DNA of 44,929 nt, from the NCBI GenBank assembly GCA_910579085.1, contig CAJTRU010000029.1:1-44929 (forward strand), in the 5' to 3' direction. How positions within the stretch are numbered: position 1 is the stretch's first letter; each line of letters starts with the position of its first letter. The notes beneath the pieces were generated by a model. It searched no databases, was not told the DNA's origin, and worked only from the letters and a program-made list of their open reading frames with translations. A program made the translations under genes and the position numbers. This DNA is from an uncultured Lachnospiraceae bacterium (GTDB lineage: Bacteria; Bacillota; Clostridia; Lachnospirales; Lachnospiraceae). Below, in pieces: positions 17,033 to 25,435 of this stretch.

Positions 17033-17058
17033 ATGCCATAATGATATCTGGCATTTTT
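17033..17058 (+). promoter_or_regulatory. small hairpin with T-tract ahead of the sensor kinase
   Basis: ATGCCA (17033-17038) pairs with TGGCAT (17049-17054), followed by five T residues, 37 bases before the kinase ATG. It resembles a weak terminator or attenuator in the leader. The stem is only six pairs, so it may be chance. Confidence 0.25.
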
Positions 17059-17094
17059 AACTTAATTAGTATATGAAGATGGAGAATAAATAAT

Positions 17095-18879
17095 ATGAAA
17101 AAATTTGGAATTTTACAAAGAATACGTTTCAGGGACAGGATGTTTGTTATTTATTTTATAGGCGGAGTAATACCATTTATATTTTCAAGTTATTATACAA
17201 ATATACAGAACAGAAATACAATGCTTGAATTAAACCAGGAAACACAGACTGAAGAGCTGGGGATTATGCGGGACAGGGTCAGGGAGTCAATGGATATTGT
17301 TGAAAAGGTATCTACTAAGCTTTTTATAAATAATACAATAAGGGATGTAGCCACTAAAAGGTATAAATCTGGTGAAGAATTTGAAGAAGAATGTAAAAAA
17401 CTTAAAATAATAGATGATTATATATATGATTATGAACAGGATATTTCAGATATTATTATTTATTCAAATAATAATACAATAAAAATTAATAAATACTTTG
17501 GGCGTATTGGGGAAACAATTACATCACAGGAATGGTATGAACCTACATGCAGGATGGGTGGCAGTTCATACTGGAGTTTTGGGCTTAAAAGGGGCATGAT
17601 GGAAAAGAGGCCGCAGCTTACCAGGGTAGTAAAGGATGAATATGGAAATATACAATATATAATTGCTATACAATTGCAATTTTATAATGTCAGGAAATTT
17701 ATCTCAGAACGTATGGTTAATACAATGTTCTTATATAATAATGATGATGTATTATACACTAATTTCCAGGTTAATAATGAATGGGATTTTCTGTTTGAAC
17801 ATCTGCATAATACCAGCTTTATGTCTTATTCAGGGACTTTAAGCAGAGGAATAACAGATTATATAGTTACATATAATAAGATTTACCAGATGGATACAGG
17901 AAGGTTTTTTACATTTGTAAGTATACTGGACTGCCGGAAGGTTATGTCACAGATGGATGAAGAAAATATGGTAAGTTTTATAACTATGTTTACAAGTATA
18001 GCATTATCAGTATTCCTTATAACTTTATTTTCAAGTATATATGGAAAAAGAATGGTTATGTTAAGTAAACAAATGCATCTTGTGGCGGTAGGTGATTATG
18101 AAAAGGTTATTCCAATAGATGGCAATGATGAAATTACTGACTTATACAAAGAACTTGAGAAAATGATAGAAGAAAACAAAGAACTTTTAAGGAGCGTAGT
18201 TGAAAAGCAGGTACAGGAAGAAAAACTTCATTCTAAACAGATGGAAATGGAATTTAAAATGCTTGCAAGCCAGATTAACCCGCATTTTTTATATAATACA
18301 CTTGAAACAATAAGGATGAAAGCACTTGTTAATAAACAACGTGAAATAGCAGAACTTGTTAAAATGCTTGCAAAGCTTATGCGCAGGAATATACAAGTAA
18401 GTGATAAAATGGTAACTCTCAAATCAGAAATAGAGTCTATAGAATATTATCTTAAAATACAAAGTTACCGGTTTGGGGACAGGATAAAATCAGAAATAGA
18501 GGTTGATAATGATATTGACATAAATGCAAAAGTGCTTCCGCTTATAATACAGCCTTTTGTTGAAAATGCATTTGTACATGGGCTGGAAGGAATAGAAAAA
18601 GATGGCAGGCTTTCAATATATGTAGAACGGGAAACCGAGGTAATTAAAATTACAATACAGGATAATGGTACTGGCATGGATAAGTTCAGGCTTAGTGAAC
18701 TGAGAGGCATGTTAAAATCTAACACTGAAACAAGCAGTAAGTCACATATAGGAATAAATAATGTAAACCAGAGAATTAAGCTACAGTATGGTGAAATATT
18801 CGGGGTAGAGATATATAGTAAAGAAGATGATGGTACAAGGGTGGTGATTACAATGCCATATTACTGGGATAAAATATAA
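17095..18879 (+). CDS. YesM-type sensor histidine kinase
   Basis: This 594-residue membrane kinase has a first transmembrane helix at about residues 16-34, an extracellular sensing region of about 255 residues, a second helix at about 295-315, a HAMP-like linker and coiled coil, then the His_kinase domain with H397 (ASQINPHFLYNTLE) and a HATPase domain (N491 in IIQPFVENAFVHGL, DNGTGMD, and GINNVNQRI). GGAG lies eight bases before the ATG. YesM-type kinases usually sit next to an AraC-type response regulator and control sugar importer genes. Here the kinase is followed by a surface protein and a sugar transporter, but no regulator gene is adjacent, so its partner must lie elsewhere. Confidence 0.92.
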   Translation: MKKFGILQRIRFRDRMFVIYFIGGVIPFIFSSYYTNIQNRNTMLELNQETQTEELGIMRDRVRESMDIVEKVSTKLFINNTIRDVATKRYKSGEEFEEECKKLKIIDDYIYDYEQDISDIIIYSNNNTIKINKYFGRIGETITSQEWYEPTCRMGGSSYWSFGLKRGMMEKRPQLTRVVKDEYGNIQYIIAIQLQFYNVRKFISERMVNTMFLYNNDDVLYTNFQVNNEWDFLFEHLHNTSFMSYSGTLSRGITDYIVTYNKIYQMDTGRFFTFVSILDCRKVMSQMDEENMVSFITMFTSIALSVFLITLFSSIYGKRMVMLSKQMHLVAVGDYEKVIPIDGNDEITDLYKELEKMIEENKELLRSVVEKQVQEEKLHSKQMEMEFKMLASQINPHFLYNTLETIRMKALVNKQREIAELVKMLAKLMRRNIQVSDKMVTLKSEIESIEYYLKIQSYRFGDRIKSEIEVDNDIDINAKVLPLIIQPFVENAFVHGLEGIEKDGRLSIYVERETEVIKITIQDNGTGMDKFRLSELRGMLKSNTETSSKSHIGINNVNQRIKLQYGEIFGVEIYSKEDDGTRVVITMPYYWDKI

Positions 18880-18990
18880 TTTTAAAAGTAAACATGTCAA
18901 ATATTTATGGTTTTTTTTAAAAAATGTTATGGTAAAATATCCTAATAGGCAATATGGTAGAATTGATTATTTATATTAGGAGGATATGAT

Positions 18991-19878
18991 ATGAGAAAAT
19001 CTTTAAGGAAATTAATCGCAGGTGTGGCAACATGTTCACTGGCATTGGCACTTGCAGCAGGTATAATGCCAAATGTGGCAGAAGCAGTTGACTGTAGCAA
19101 GGCAGGAAAGAAAGCTGCAAAAGCTGAACTGAACCTTGATACACCAGAATACCATGCATATTTTGGATTTCAGCAGACTGGTTCATGGACATACAGGGAT
19201 GCATGGTATAACCCGGCTTCAGGTCTTGATGGAACTTCTTTAAGTACTGGTGATTATAATACTTTATTCACTGATGGTGGAAATGCTACTATTGATGGTG
19301 TAACAATAACTGATGCTGTAATTAAAGGAAATGGCACATATTCGGTAGGTGTAACAGGACTTAATGGTGCAATTCCTGCTGATGATGGTGCTGATATAAA
19401 GACATCACTGGTTTATGTATCAACAGATATACCTTCAAGTGCTATTGGGACTCTTAATTTTACAGATGTAAAGCTTATTGTTGATGGTGCAGAAATTGCA
19501 CTTCCAAGCCCGGAGCCATATGTTAATGCAGATGCACAGGAACTTGGGCTTTACCAGTTTGACCTTGTAAACACATATCATCCAGAAGCATATACATCAC
19601 CTAGTATACTTGCTATAAATGATTCGGTTGAGATACAGTTTACAGTAAGCGGGTTTAATACAGATGACCCGGATGCTGTTTTAGCAGAACCTACAGAAGA
19701 ACCTACAGAAGAGCCTTCACAGGAACCTGCAACATCAGATACAGAAAATAATGCAGGCAGCAGTACAGATAGCAGCAAGGAAGACAACAGTTCATCAACT
19801 ACAACAATTGTTATAGTAGTAGTTGTAATTGTTGTAATAGCTGGTGCTGCATTCTTCTTAATGAAGAAAAAGAAATAA
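18991..19878 (+). CDS. surface protein anchored by a C-terminal membrane helix
   Basis: This 295-residue protein has a signal peptide (about residues 1-32, ending NVAEA). A soluble extracellular domain follows (YHAYFGFQQTGSWTYRDAW, then a beta-rich region with repeated Gly-Asp turns), then a stalk rich in Glu, Pro, Thr and Ser (EEPTEEPSQEPA, about 225-265). It ends with a single C-terminal helix (TTTIVIVVVVIVVIAGAAFFL) and KKKK stop-transfer. The aromatic and beta-rich domain would suit a carbohydrate-binding module, but I do not recognise the family. AGGAGG precedes the ATG and a strong terminator follows. The position between kinase and importer suggests glycan capture for uptake or sensing, which is inference. 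Confidence 0.8.
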   Translation: MRKSLRKLIAGVATCSLALALAAGIMPNVAEAVDCSKAGKKAAKAELNLDTPEYHAYFGFQQTGSWTYRDAWYNPASGLDGTSLSTGDYNTLFTDGGNATIDGVTITDAVIKGNGTYSVGVTGLNGAIPADDGADIKTSLVYVSTDIPSSAIGTLNFTDVKLIVDGAEIALPSPEPYVNADAQELGLYQFDLVNTYHPEAYTSPSILAINDSVEIQFTVSGFNTDDPDAVLAEPTEEPTEEPSQEPATSDTENNAGSSTDSSKEDNSSSTTTIVIVVVVIVVIAGAAFFLMKKKK

Positions 19879-19930
19879 ACAGGCAGATATAAGAATTGTT
19901 TATATAAATAATATAATATCTGGTAATAAT

Positions 19931-19963
19931 AAAAAAGGAGACAAATTTTTTGTCTCCTTTTTT
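19931..19963 (+). terminator. rho-independent terminator after the surface protein gene
   Basis: GGAGACAAA (19937-19945) pairs with the TTTGTCTCC at 19949-19957 around a short T loop, with AAAAAA before and TTTTTT after the stem. The symmetrical A/T tails would allow termination from either side. It lies 52 bases after the stop and suggests that the surface protein is transcribed apart from the permease genes. Confidence 0.85.
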
Positions 19964-20149
19964 ATAAGGTATAAAAATACAATAAAAAGTATGAAAAATA
20001 AATGTATTTTCAGTCAATAATTTGTGGTATTTTTTTGGCAGGGACATAGGTATAATTATACAAAGAAGAAGGTGTAATGCCATTTGGATTTTGTTTAATA
20101 CAACCAAATTTTAATATGGCAGAAAATTTAATGAATCAGGAGGAACCTT

Positions 20150-21610
20150 ATGAAAGAAGAAAAAACAGAAGTTAAGGGAGCTCTTGGCAATGTATATATT
20201 GTACAACGTATTGCCACACTTGTGGCAGTGGTAGCCATGTTCTTCCCTTCATTCAATCCGGCAAAGGTATGTGACCTTGTCAATGAAAATCTTTCTCTTT
20301 TCACATCGGCAATCTCATATTCAAGCCTTACATCGGATTGTGCGAGAGCATTCCGCGTAGGATGGATTGATGAAAGTGTATTTATTTTATTGTTTGTTGC
20401 ATCTATTATTATGCTTTTAGGTATTATTCTTACTATAGCTGGCGGCTGTATGTCAGTTGGTAACAATAAAATGCAAAAAACGGGTCTTTTATTCTCAATG
20501 GGCGGGGCTCTGCTTATTATAGTGGGCGCAGTTTTATGTATTGCAGGTTATACAATGGCACAAGAAGCTCCTAAGCTTGAAAGGGTAAAGCCTGAATTTC
20601 CATCTGCAATTATTATTTATATAGTAATTGGTGCAGTTATTTTATTGCTTTCAGCTTTTCTTTATATGAAACTTCCAAAGCCTGCTAAAGATGCTAAATT
20701 TGAAATTGAGTCAAAGTATAAACTTTTCCTTATGTTTATGCCATTTGCAGCGCTTGCATTTGTATTCTGTTACCTGCCGTTATGGGGATGGAGATATGCA
20801 TTTTTTGACTACCAGGCGGGCGGTACGCTCTCAGTGGAAAACTTTGTAGGATTTAAGTGGTTTGCATACCTTTTCCAGAATGCAGCTACAAGAAGTGATA
20901 TAGTAAGGGTTATTAAAAATACCCTGGCGATGAGTGCACTTAATATATGCACAAGCTGGCTTCCTATGATGTTTGCTATATTCCTTTGTGAAGTTAAGAA
21001 CATGAGGTTCAGGCGTTTTGTACAGACATTTACAACTATTCCTAACTTTATAAGCTGGATTCTTGTTTATGCTATTGCGCTCTCTATTTTCTCAACAGAT
21101 GGTTTTATTAATACATTTGCTAAAGAGTTTGGGCTTATGTCAGAAGATGCCCTTGGTAAAAATTACCTTATGGGTGACTCATTTACATGGGTTAAGATGT
21201 GGCTGTGGGGCACATGGAAAGGTGTAGGATGGAGTGCTATTATTTATATAGCTGGAATTTCTGGTATTGACCAGCAGCTTTATGAAGCGGCGGAAATTGA
21301 TGGTGCCGGGCGTTTCCAGAGAATGTGGAATATTACAGTACCAGGTCTTTTGCCTACATTCTTTGTACTGTTGCTTATGTCTATTGCTAATATTCTTACT
21401 AATGGACTTGACCAGTATCTTGTATTTATGAATGCACAGAACAAAAATACAATTGAAGTGCTTGACCTTTATGTATACCAGATAGGTATTAATGGAAGTT
21501 CCATACCACTTTCAACAGTTGTAGGTATGTTTAAATCTGTAATAAGTGTAGTATTGCTGTTTGCTGCAAACGGTGTATCTAAAAAACTCCGTGGCGAGAG
21601 CATTATTTAG
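20150..21610 (+). CDS. LplB-type sugar ABC transporter permease with an extra N-terminal membrane domain
   Basis: This 486-residue permease is clearly longer than the usual 290-320 residues of LplB-type proteins. Residues about 190-486 are the CUT1 permease core, opening KYKLFLMFMPFAALAFVFCYLPLWGW. Its EAA cytoplasmic loop EAAEIDGAGRFQRMWNITVPG contacts the ATPase. Residues 1-185 form an added region with four hydrophobic segments (ATLVAVVAMFF, FILLFVASIIMLLGIIL, GLLFSMGGALLIIVGAV and IIYIVIGAVILLLSAF). AGGAGG precedes the ATG. It is the first gene of the transporter operon; the next permease starts 17 bases after its stop. The import substrate is probably an oligosaccharide. Confidence 0.9.
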   Translation: MKEEKTEVKGALGNVYIVQRIATLVAVVAMFFPSFNPAKVCDLVNENLSLFTSAISYSSLTSDCARAFRVGWIDESVFILLFVASIIMLLGIILTIAGGCMSVGNNKMQKTGLLFSMGGALLIIVGAVLCIAGYTMAQEAPKLERVKPEFPSAIIIYIVIGAVILLLSAFLYMKLPKPAKDAKFEIESKYKLFLMFMPFAALAFVFCYLPLWGWRYAFFDYQAGGTLSVENFVGFKWFAYLFQNAATRSDIVRVIKNTLAMSALNICTSWLPMMFAIFLCEVKNMRFRRFVQTFTTIPNFISWILVYAIALSIFSTDGFINTFAKEFGLMSEDALGKNYLMGDSFTWVKMWLWGTWKGVGWSAIIYIAGISGIDQQLYEAAEIDGAGRFQRMWNITVPGLLPTFFVLLLMSIANILTNGLDQYLVFMNAQNKNTIEVLDLYVYQIGINGSSIPLSTVVGMFKSVISVVLLFAANGVSKKLRGESII

Positions 21611-21627
21611 GAAGGAGGATATAGAGT

Positions 21628-22593
21628 ATGGCAAAGACAGCACAGGAAAAACTTGATGAAAAAAGGGAAAAAGAATATAAGAAAAAACATAAAAAAATAT
21701 ATAAAACCAAACCTGGTGATATAGTTTTTAATATTTTAAACTATGTGTTCTTTATTTTATTTACACTTACATGTATATTCCCGTTCTATTATCTGTTTAT
21801 TAATACAATTTCAGATAATGACCTGGTAAAAAGAGGGCTTATTAATTTCTATCCAAAAGGGCTTAATATTAATAACTATATAGCACTTAAAGGTGTAAAT
21901 GATTTGGGTTATGCGTTTCTGGTAACAATATCAAGGACAATTCTTGCTACTATATTAATGGTTGTAGCATCTGCATTTGTAGGTTATCTTGTTACAAAGC
22001 AGGAGATGTGGAAAAGGAGTTTCTGGTACCGTTTCCTTGTAATTACAATGTATTTTAATGCTGGTCTTATTCCATGGTATTTGAACTTTGCTATGTTAGG
22101 GCTTACTAATAAGTATTCGGCTTATATTTTACCTGCTATTGTTGCACCTTATAACATAATACTTGTAAAGACATACATAGAGTCAATACCAGCAGAACTG
22201 GAGGAAAGTGCATTTATAGATGGTGCGTCGCACATGACAGTATTCAGGAAGCTGATATTCCCTCTGAGCAAGCCAATTCTTGCTACAATAGCTATATTTG
22301 GTGCAGTAGGTAACTGGAATTCTTTCCAGGACTCCCTTATATTAATGCAGAATAATTCGCAGTTATTTACATTACAGCACAGGTTATATATTTACCTGAA
22401 CCAGTCATCAAATATTGGTGCAGTTATGAACATGGGTGGCTCTGCTGCTGCTGCTGCAATGGAACAGGCGCTTAATGCAAAGGTTATTAAATATACTGTT
22501 TCCATGGTATCAATTATACCTATATTATTAGTTTATCCATTTATGATGAGATATTTTGAAGAAGGTATTATGCTTGGTGCGGTTAAAGGTTAA
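21628..22593 (+). CDS. carbohydrate ABC transporter permease (YtcP-type)
   Basis: This 321-residue permease is the partner of the LplB-type protein upstream. After a charged N-terminus (KREKEYKKKHKK) it has about six membrane helices. The EAA motif (ESAFIDGASHMTVFRKLIFPLSKP, Glu/Ala-Gly spacing normal) couples to the ATPase. The protein ends RYFEEGIMLGAVKG, a characteristic C-terminus of this family. AGGAGG precedes the ATG. No ATP-binding subunit gene is present in the cluster; such importers commonly share one MsmK-like ATPase encoded elsewhere, which I assume here. Confidence 0.93.
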   Translation: MAKTAQEKLDEKREKEYKKKHKKIYKTKPGDIVFNILNYVFFILFTLTCIFPFYYLFINTISDNDLVKRGLINFYPKGLNINNYIALKGVNDLGYAFLVTISRTILATILMVVASAFVGYLVTKQEMWKRSFWYRFLVITMYFNAGLIPWYLNFAMLGLTNKYSAYILPAIVAPYNIILVKTYIESIPAELEESAFIDGASHMTVFRKLIFPLSKPILATIAIFGAVGNWNSFQDSLILMQNNSQLFTLQHRLYIYLNQSSNIGAVMNMGGSAAAAAMEQALNAKVIKYTVSMVSIIPILLVYPFMMRYFEEGIMLGAVKG

Positions 22594-22619
22594 AAATATA
22601 TTTTTAAATGAAATTATAT

Positions 22620-22642
22620 ACAGGCGGTTTTAAACTGCCTGT
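22620..22642 (+). other. hairpin between permease and binding-protein genes
   Basis: An 11-pair stem (22620-22630 with 22632-22642) with a minimal loop and one G-T pair lies between the YtcP-type and LplA-type genes. There is no T-tract. Such intra-operon hairpins often stabilise or partly separate the mRNA for the abundant binding protein. Confidence 0.6.
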
Positions 22643-22669
22643 TAAATTAAAGTATAGGAGGATGATTAT

Positions 22670-24466
22670 ATGAGGAAGCATTTATCTAAAAAAGTTTTAT
22701 CAATGCTGTTAGCATCTAGTATGGTTGTTGGCTCAGCTTCTGTAATGACAGGCTGTGGCAATAAAAGCGGTAGTGGGGGCGGAGGTTCTAAAGATGAGCC
22801 TGTTACCCTTAATGTATTCAGCCAGTTAGCAAACTATTCTGGTATGCAGGGTGGCTGGATTGCAGATGTATTGCTTGATGAGCTTAATGTAAAATTGAAT
22901 ATTATCCCAGACCCGGCTGGACAGAGTGTATATGATACACGTGCAGAAACTGGTGATTTAGGTGATATAGTTATTTTTGGCAATAACTATGATAAGTATC
23001 CTACTGCTGTACAGCAAGGGCTGCTTTATGACTGGAATGAAGACGGCCTGCTTGAAGAATTTGGCCCATATATTAATGAACATATGCAGGATGCGCTTAA
23101 TAATAACAGAGAACTTACAAAGACAATTACAGAAGGTGCAGATGATAAGTGTTATGGCATAGGCCATGCTGTTGCAACATCAAGTGAGAACCATGCTGCA
23201 TTTATGTATACATGGGATATAAGATGGGATTTATATAAAGAACTTGGTTATCCTGAATGTAAAAACCTTGATGACTATATTGAAATCCTTAAAGATATGC
23301 AGAAAATTTGTCCAAAGGATGAGGCAGATAAGAAAACTTATGCAGTATCACTCTGGAACCAGTGGGATGATGCAATGGTAATGTATGTTAAGTCTATGGC
23401 TACAGCATATTATGGATATGATGAGCAGGGGCTTGGGCTTTATGACCCTTCAACTGGTGATTATTATGATGCACTTATGGATAATGGCCCTTATCTTGAA
23501 ATGCTTAAGTTCTTTAACAAATTATACCAGGAAGGTCTTGTAGACCCTGACTCAATGACACAGACTTATGACCAGGCTATTGAAAAGATTAAAAATGGTG
23601 GTGTATTTACATCTATCTTTAATTATTCGGGTTCATTAGCATATAATACACCTAAACATCTCAAGGATGATAAAATGATGTACTGTTTAAAACCAGAAGA
23701 GGCTTCACCTTTAGTATATGGTATGACTACCCTTGGTGGTGACAGGATATGGGCTATCGGTGCTAAATCTGAAAACCCTGAGCTTGCTATGGAAGTAATT
23801 AATTATCTTTCAACTCCTGAAGGTTATATGGTATCACAGTATGGCCCTAAAGGTGAAACATGGGATTATGATGAGGAAGGCAATACTTACTTTACAGAAT
23901 TTGGTAAAAAATGCAACAAGGATAAACTGGGTACAAAGATGGAGAACCATGAAGGTACTTACCATGATGGTGAGTTACAGATTAATAACCTGACATGGGC
24001 GCTTGATGCAGAAAATCCTGACTCAAATGGTGAAACTTATAATAGCAAATATTGGAAGAGTGAACTTGTAGAACCTGAAACTAAAATTGAAAAAGACTGG
24101 GCAGAAAAAACAGAATGTATAACTATTGATGATTATATGGAAAAGGGAAAATATACTGTAGCTCCTGTTTCTGCATATGCCAAACCAGAAATGGAACCAG
24201 AATTATCTACTATATGGAACCAGGTTACTACTGCTATTAAGACAGGTTCATGGCAGGCAATGTATGCTAAAACTGATGCAGAGTTTGACAAAATTGTTGA
24301 CAATATGAAGAAAGAAGCAGAAAGTTATGGCTACCAGCAGTGCCTTGAATGGTCACAAAATGAGGCAGCTAAACGTAAAGCTTGTGAAGATGCACTTACA
24401 ACAGGCAGCAGTTCTGGTGCAGGCAGTGATACAACAAGCAGTTCATCTTCAAGTGAGGCTGAATAA
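22670..24466 (+). CDS. extracellular sugar-binding lipoprotein (LplA-type)
   Basis: This 598-residue solute-binding protein has a lipoprotein signal ending at lipobox VMTGC with C29 as the lipid-modified residue, then a Gly/Ser linker. The mature part shows the type of CUT1 binding proteins: LNVFSQLANYSG near the start, repeated aromatic residues in likely sugar-binding positions, and an ANPELAMEVINYLSTPEGY-like segment that reads SENPELAMEVINYLSTPEGY. A Ser-rich C-terminus ends it. AGGAGG precedes the ATG. It delivers substrate to the two upstream permeases. A strong terminator follows. The ligand cannot be read from sequence. Confidence 0.93.
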   Translation: MRKHLSKKVLSMLLASSMVVGSASVMTGCGNKSGSGGGGSKDEPVTLNVFSQLANYSGMQGGWIADVLLDELNVKLNIIPDPAGQSVYDTRAETGDLGDIVIFGNNYDKYPTAVQQGLLYDWNEDGLLEEFGPYINEHMQDALNNNRELTKTITEGADDKCYGIGHAVATSSENHAAFMYTWDIRWDLYKELGYPECKNLDDYIEILKDMQKICPKDEADKKTYAVSLWNQWDDAMVMYVKSMATAYYGYDEQGLGLYDPSTGDYYDALMDNGPYLEMLKFFNKLYQEGLVDPDSMTQTYDQAIEKIKNGGVFTSIFNYSGSLAYNTPKHLKDDKMMYCLKPEEASPLVYGMTTLGGDRIWAIGAKSENPELAMEVINYLSTPEGYMVSQYGPKGETWDYDEEGNTYFTEFGKKCNKDKLGTKMENHEGTYHDGELQINNLTWALDAENPDSNGETYNSKYWKSELVEPETKIEKDWAEKTECITIDDYMEKGKYTVAPVSAYAKPEMEPELSTIWNQVTTAIKTGSWQAMYAKTDAEFDKIVDNMKKEAESYGYQQCLEWSQNEAAKRKACEDALTTGSSSGAGSDTTSSSSSSEAE

Positions 24467-24507
24467 ATTTCATATAGTTTTGGTAATAATACTAATATAA
24501 AATAATT

Positions 24508-24545
24508 GCCGGACTGTCCATAAACGGGCAGTCCGGTTTGCATTT
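24508..24545 (+). terminator. rho-independent terminator after the binding-protein gene
   Basis: CCGGACTGTCC (24509-24519) pairs with GGGCAGTCCGG (24526-24536) with one G-T pair and a loop of six, followed by TTTGCATTTT. It lies 42 bases after the lipoprotein stop. Confidence 0.85.
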
Positions 24546-24618
24546 TATGTGATTATGTTATATACTTAGAAAGAGTTATATCTAACAGTGTATTTTAATT
24601 AACAGGAGGAACTACTAT

Positions 24619-25347
24619 ATGGGGAATAATGGTTTTTTTAGTATAGAAAGCCCTTTGTATAAATTTATGAGCAGGCTTACAGATATGATAAAGCTCAATT
24701 TTTTATGGGTTTTATGCAGCCTTCCAATTATTACAATGGGTGCAGCAACTACAGCAGCATTTACTATAACACTTAAGATGGTGGAGGAAGAAGAAGGGTA
24801 TATTGCAGGGCCATTTTTCCGTGAATTTAAAAATAACCTGGGCAAAGGCAGTATTATTGGGATTATCCAGTTAATAGCAATGTATGCCATATATCTTGAT
24901 TTCCAGTTATCTAAGCTTGAAGGCGGCACTATGTTTACGGTTATTGGTGTACTTGCAACATTTCTGGCATTTATGCACCTGGTTTATGCGTATGCACTTT
25001 TGGCAAGATATGAGAATACAATTATCAATACTTTGAGAAATTCTTATTCAATTGGGTTAAGGTATTTATTTAAAACTTTAGGCCTGTTCTTAATTATTGT
25101 GCTTGAATGTGGAATTTTTATGTGGAATTTTACTACAATTCTTATAGGGATATTATTAGGGCCAGCATGTATTATCCTGACAATAAGTGGTTTTGCAAGA
25201 CCTCTTTTCAGGCTGGTTGAAAATGATAACGAAGAAAGGGCAGCACAGAAAGAAGAACAGGAAAAAGAATATGATAGTGATGCGCTGGAGGATGAAGAGT
25301 TTGAAAATCCGGACAGTGACGGGTTAAAAGAAGAGGATTTTAATTAA
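24619..25347 (+). CDS. YesL family membrane protein (DUF624)
   Basis: This 242-residue protein has four to five membrane helices and the family pattern of YesL/DUF624 (ESPLYKFMSRLTDMIKLNFLWVLCSLPIITMGAATTA). Such genes are commonly placed beside LplB-type sugar importers and YesM/YesN sensors; their function is not established. The C-terminal 40 residues are highly acidic (EEERAAQKEEQEKEYDSDALEDEEF-like), facing the cytosol. AGGAGG lies before the ATG and the gene follows the importer operon after its terminator, so it may be transcribed separately. Confidence 0.88.
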   Translation: MGNNGFFSIESPLYKFMSRLTDMIKLNFLWVLCSLPIITMGAATTAAFTITLKMVEEEEGYIAGPFFREFKNNLGKGSIIGIIQLIAMYAIYLDFQLSKLEGGTMFTVIGVLATFLAFMHLVYAYALLARYENTIINTLRNSYSIGLRYLFKTLGLFLIIVLECGIFMWNFTTILIGILLGPACIILTISGFARPLFRLVENDNEERAAQKEEQEKEYDSDALEDEEFENPDSDGLKEEDFN

Positions 25348-25361
25348 AAGTTAAAACTTGC

Positions 25362-25398
25362 GCATGTTTCTAAGAGTATTAGGGACATGCTTTATTTG
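25362..25398 (+). terminator. probable terminator after the YesL-like gene
   Basis: GCATGTTTCT (25362-25371) pairs with AGGGACATGC (25381-25390) using two G-T pairs, followed by TTTATTTG. It separates the sugar region from the cobalamin genes. Confidence 0.6.
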
Positions 25399-25435
25399 TA
25401 TGGCAGAATAATATTTAATATGAAAGGGCTTATAT

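Noticed and set aside
25348..25435. Cobalamin riboswitch before cobQ
   Set aside because: The gap is too short and lacks the GCCACTG-type B12 box; a terminator hairpin occupies it.
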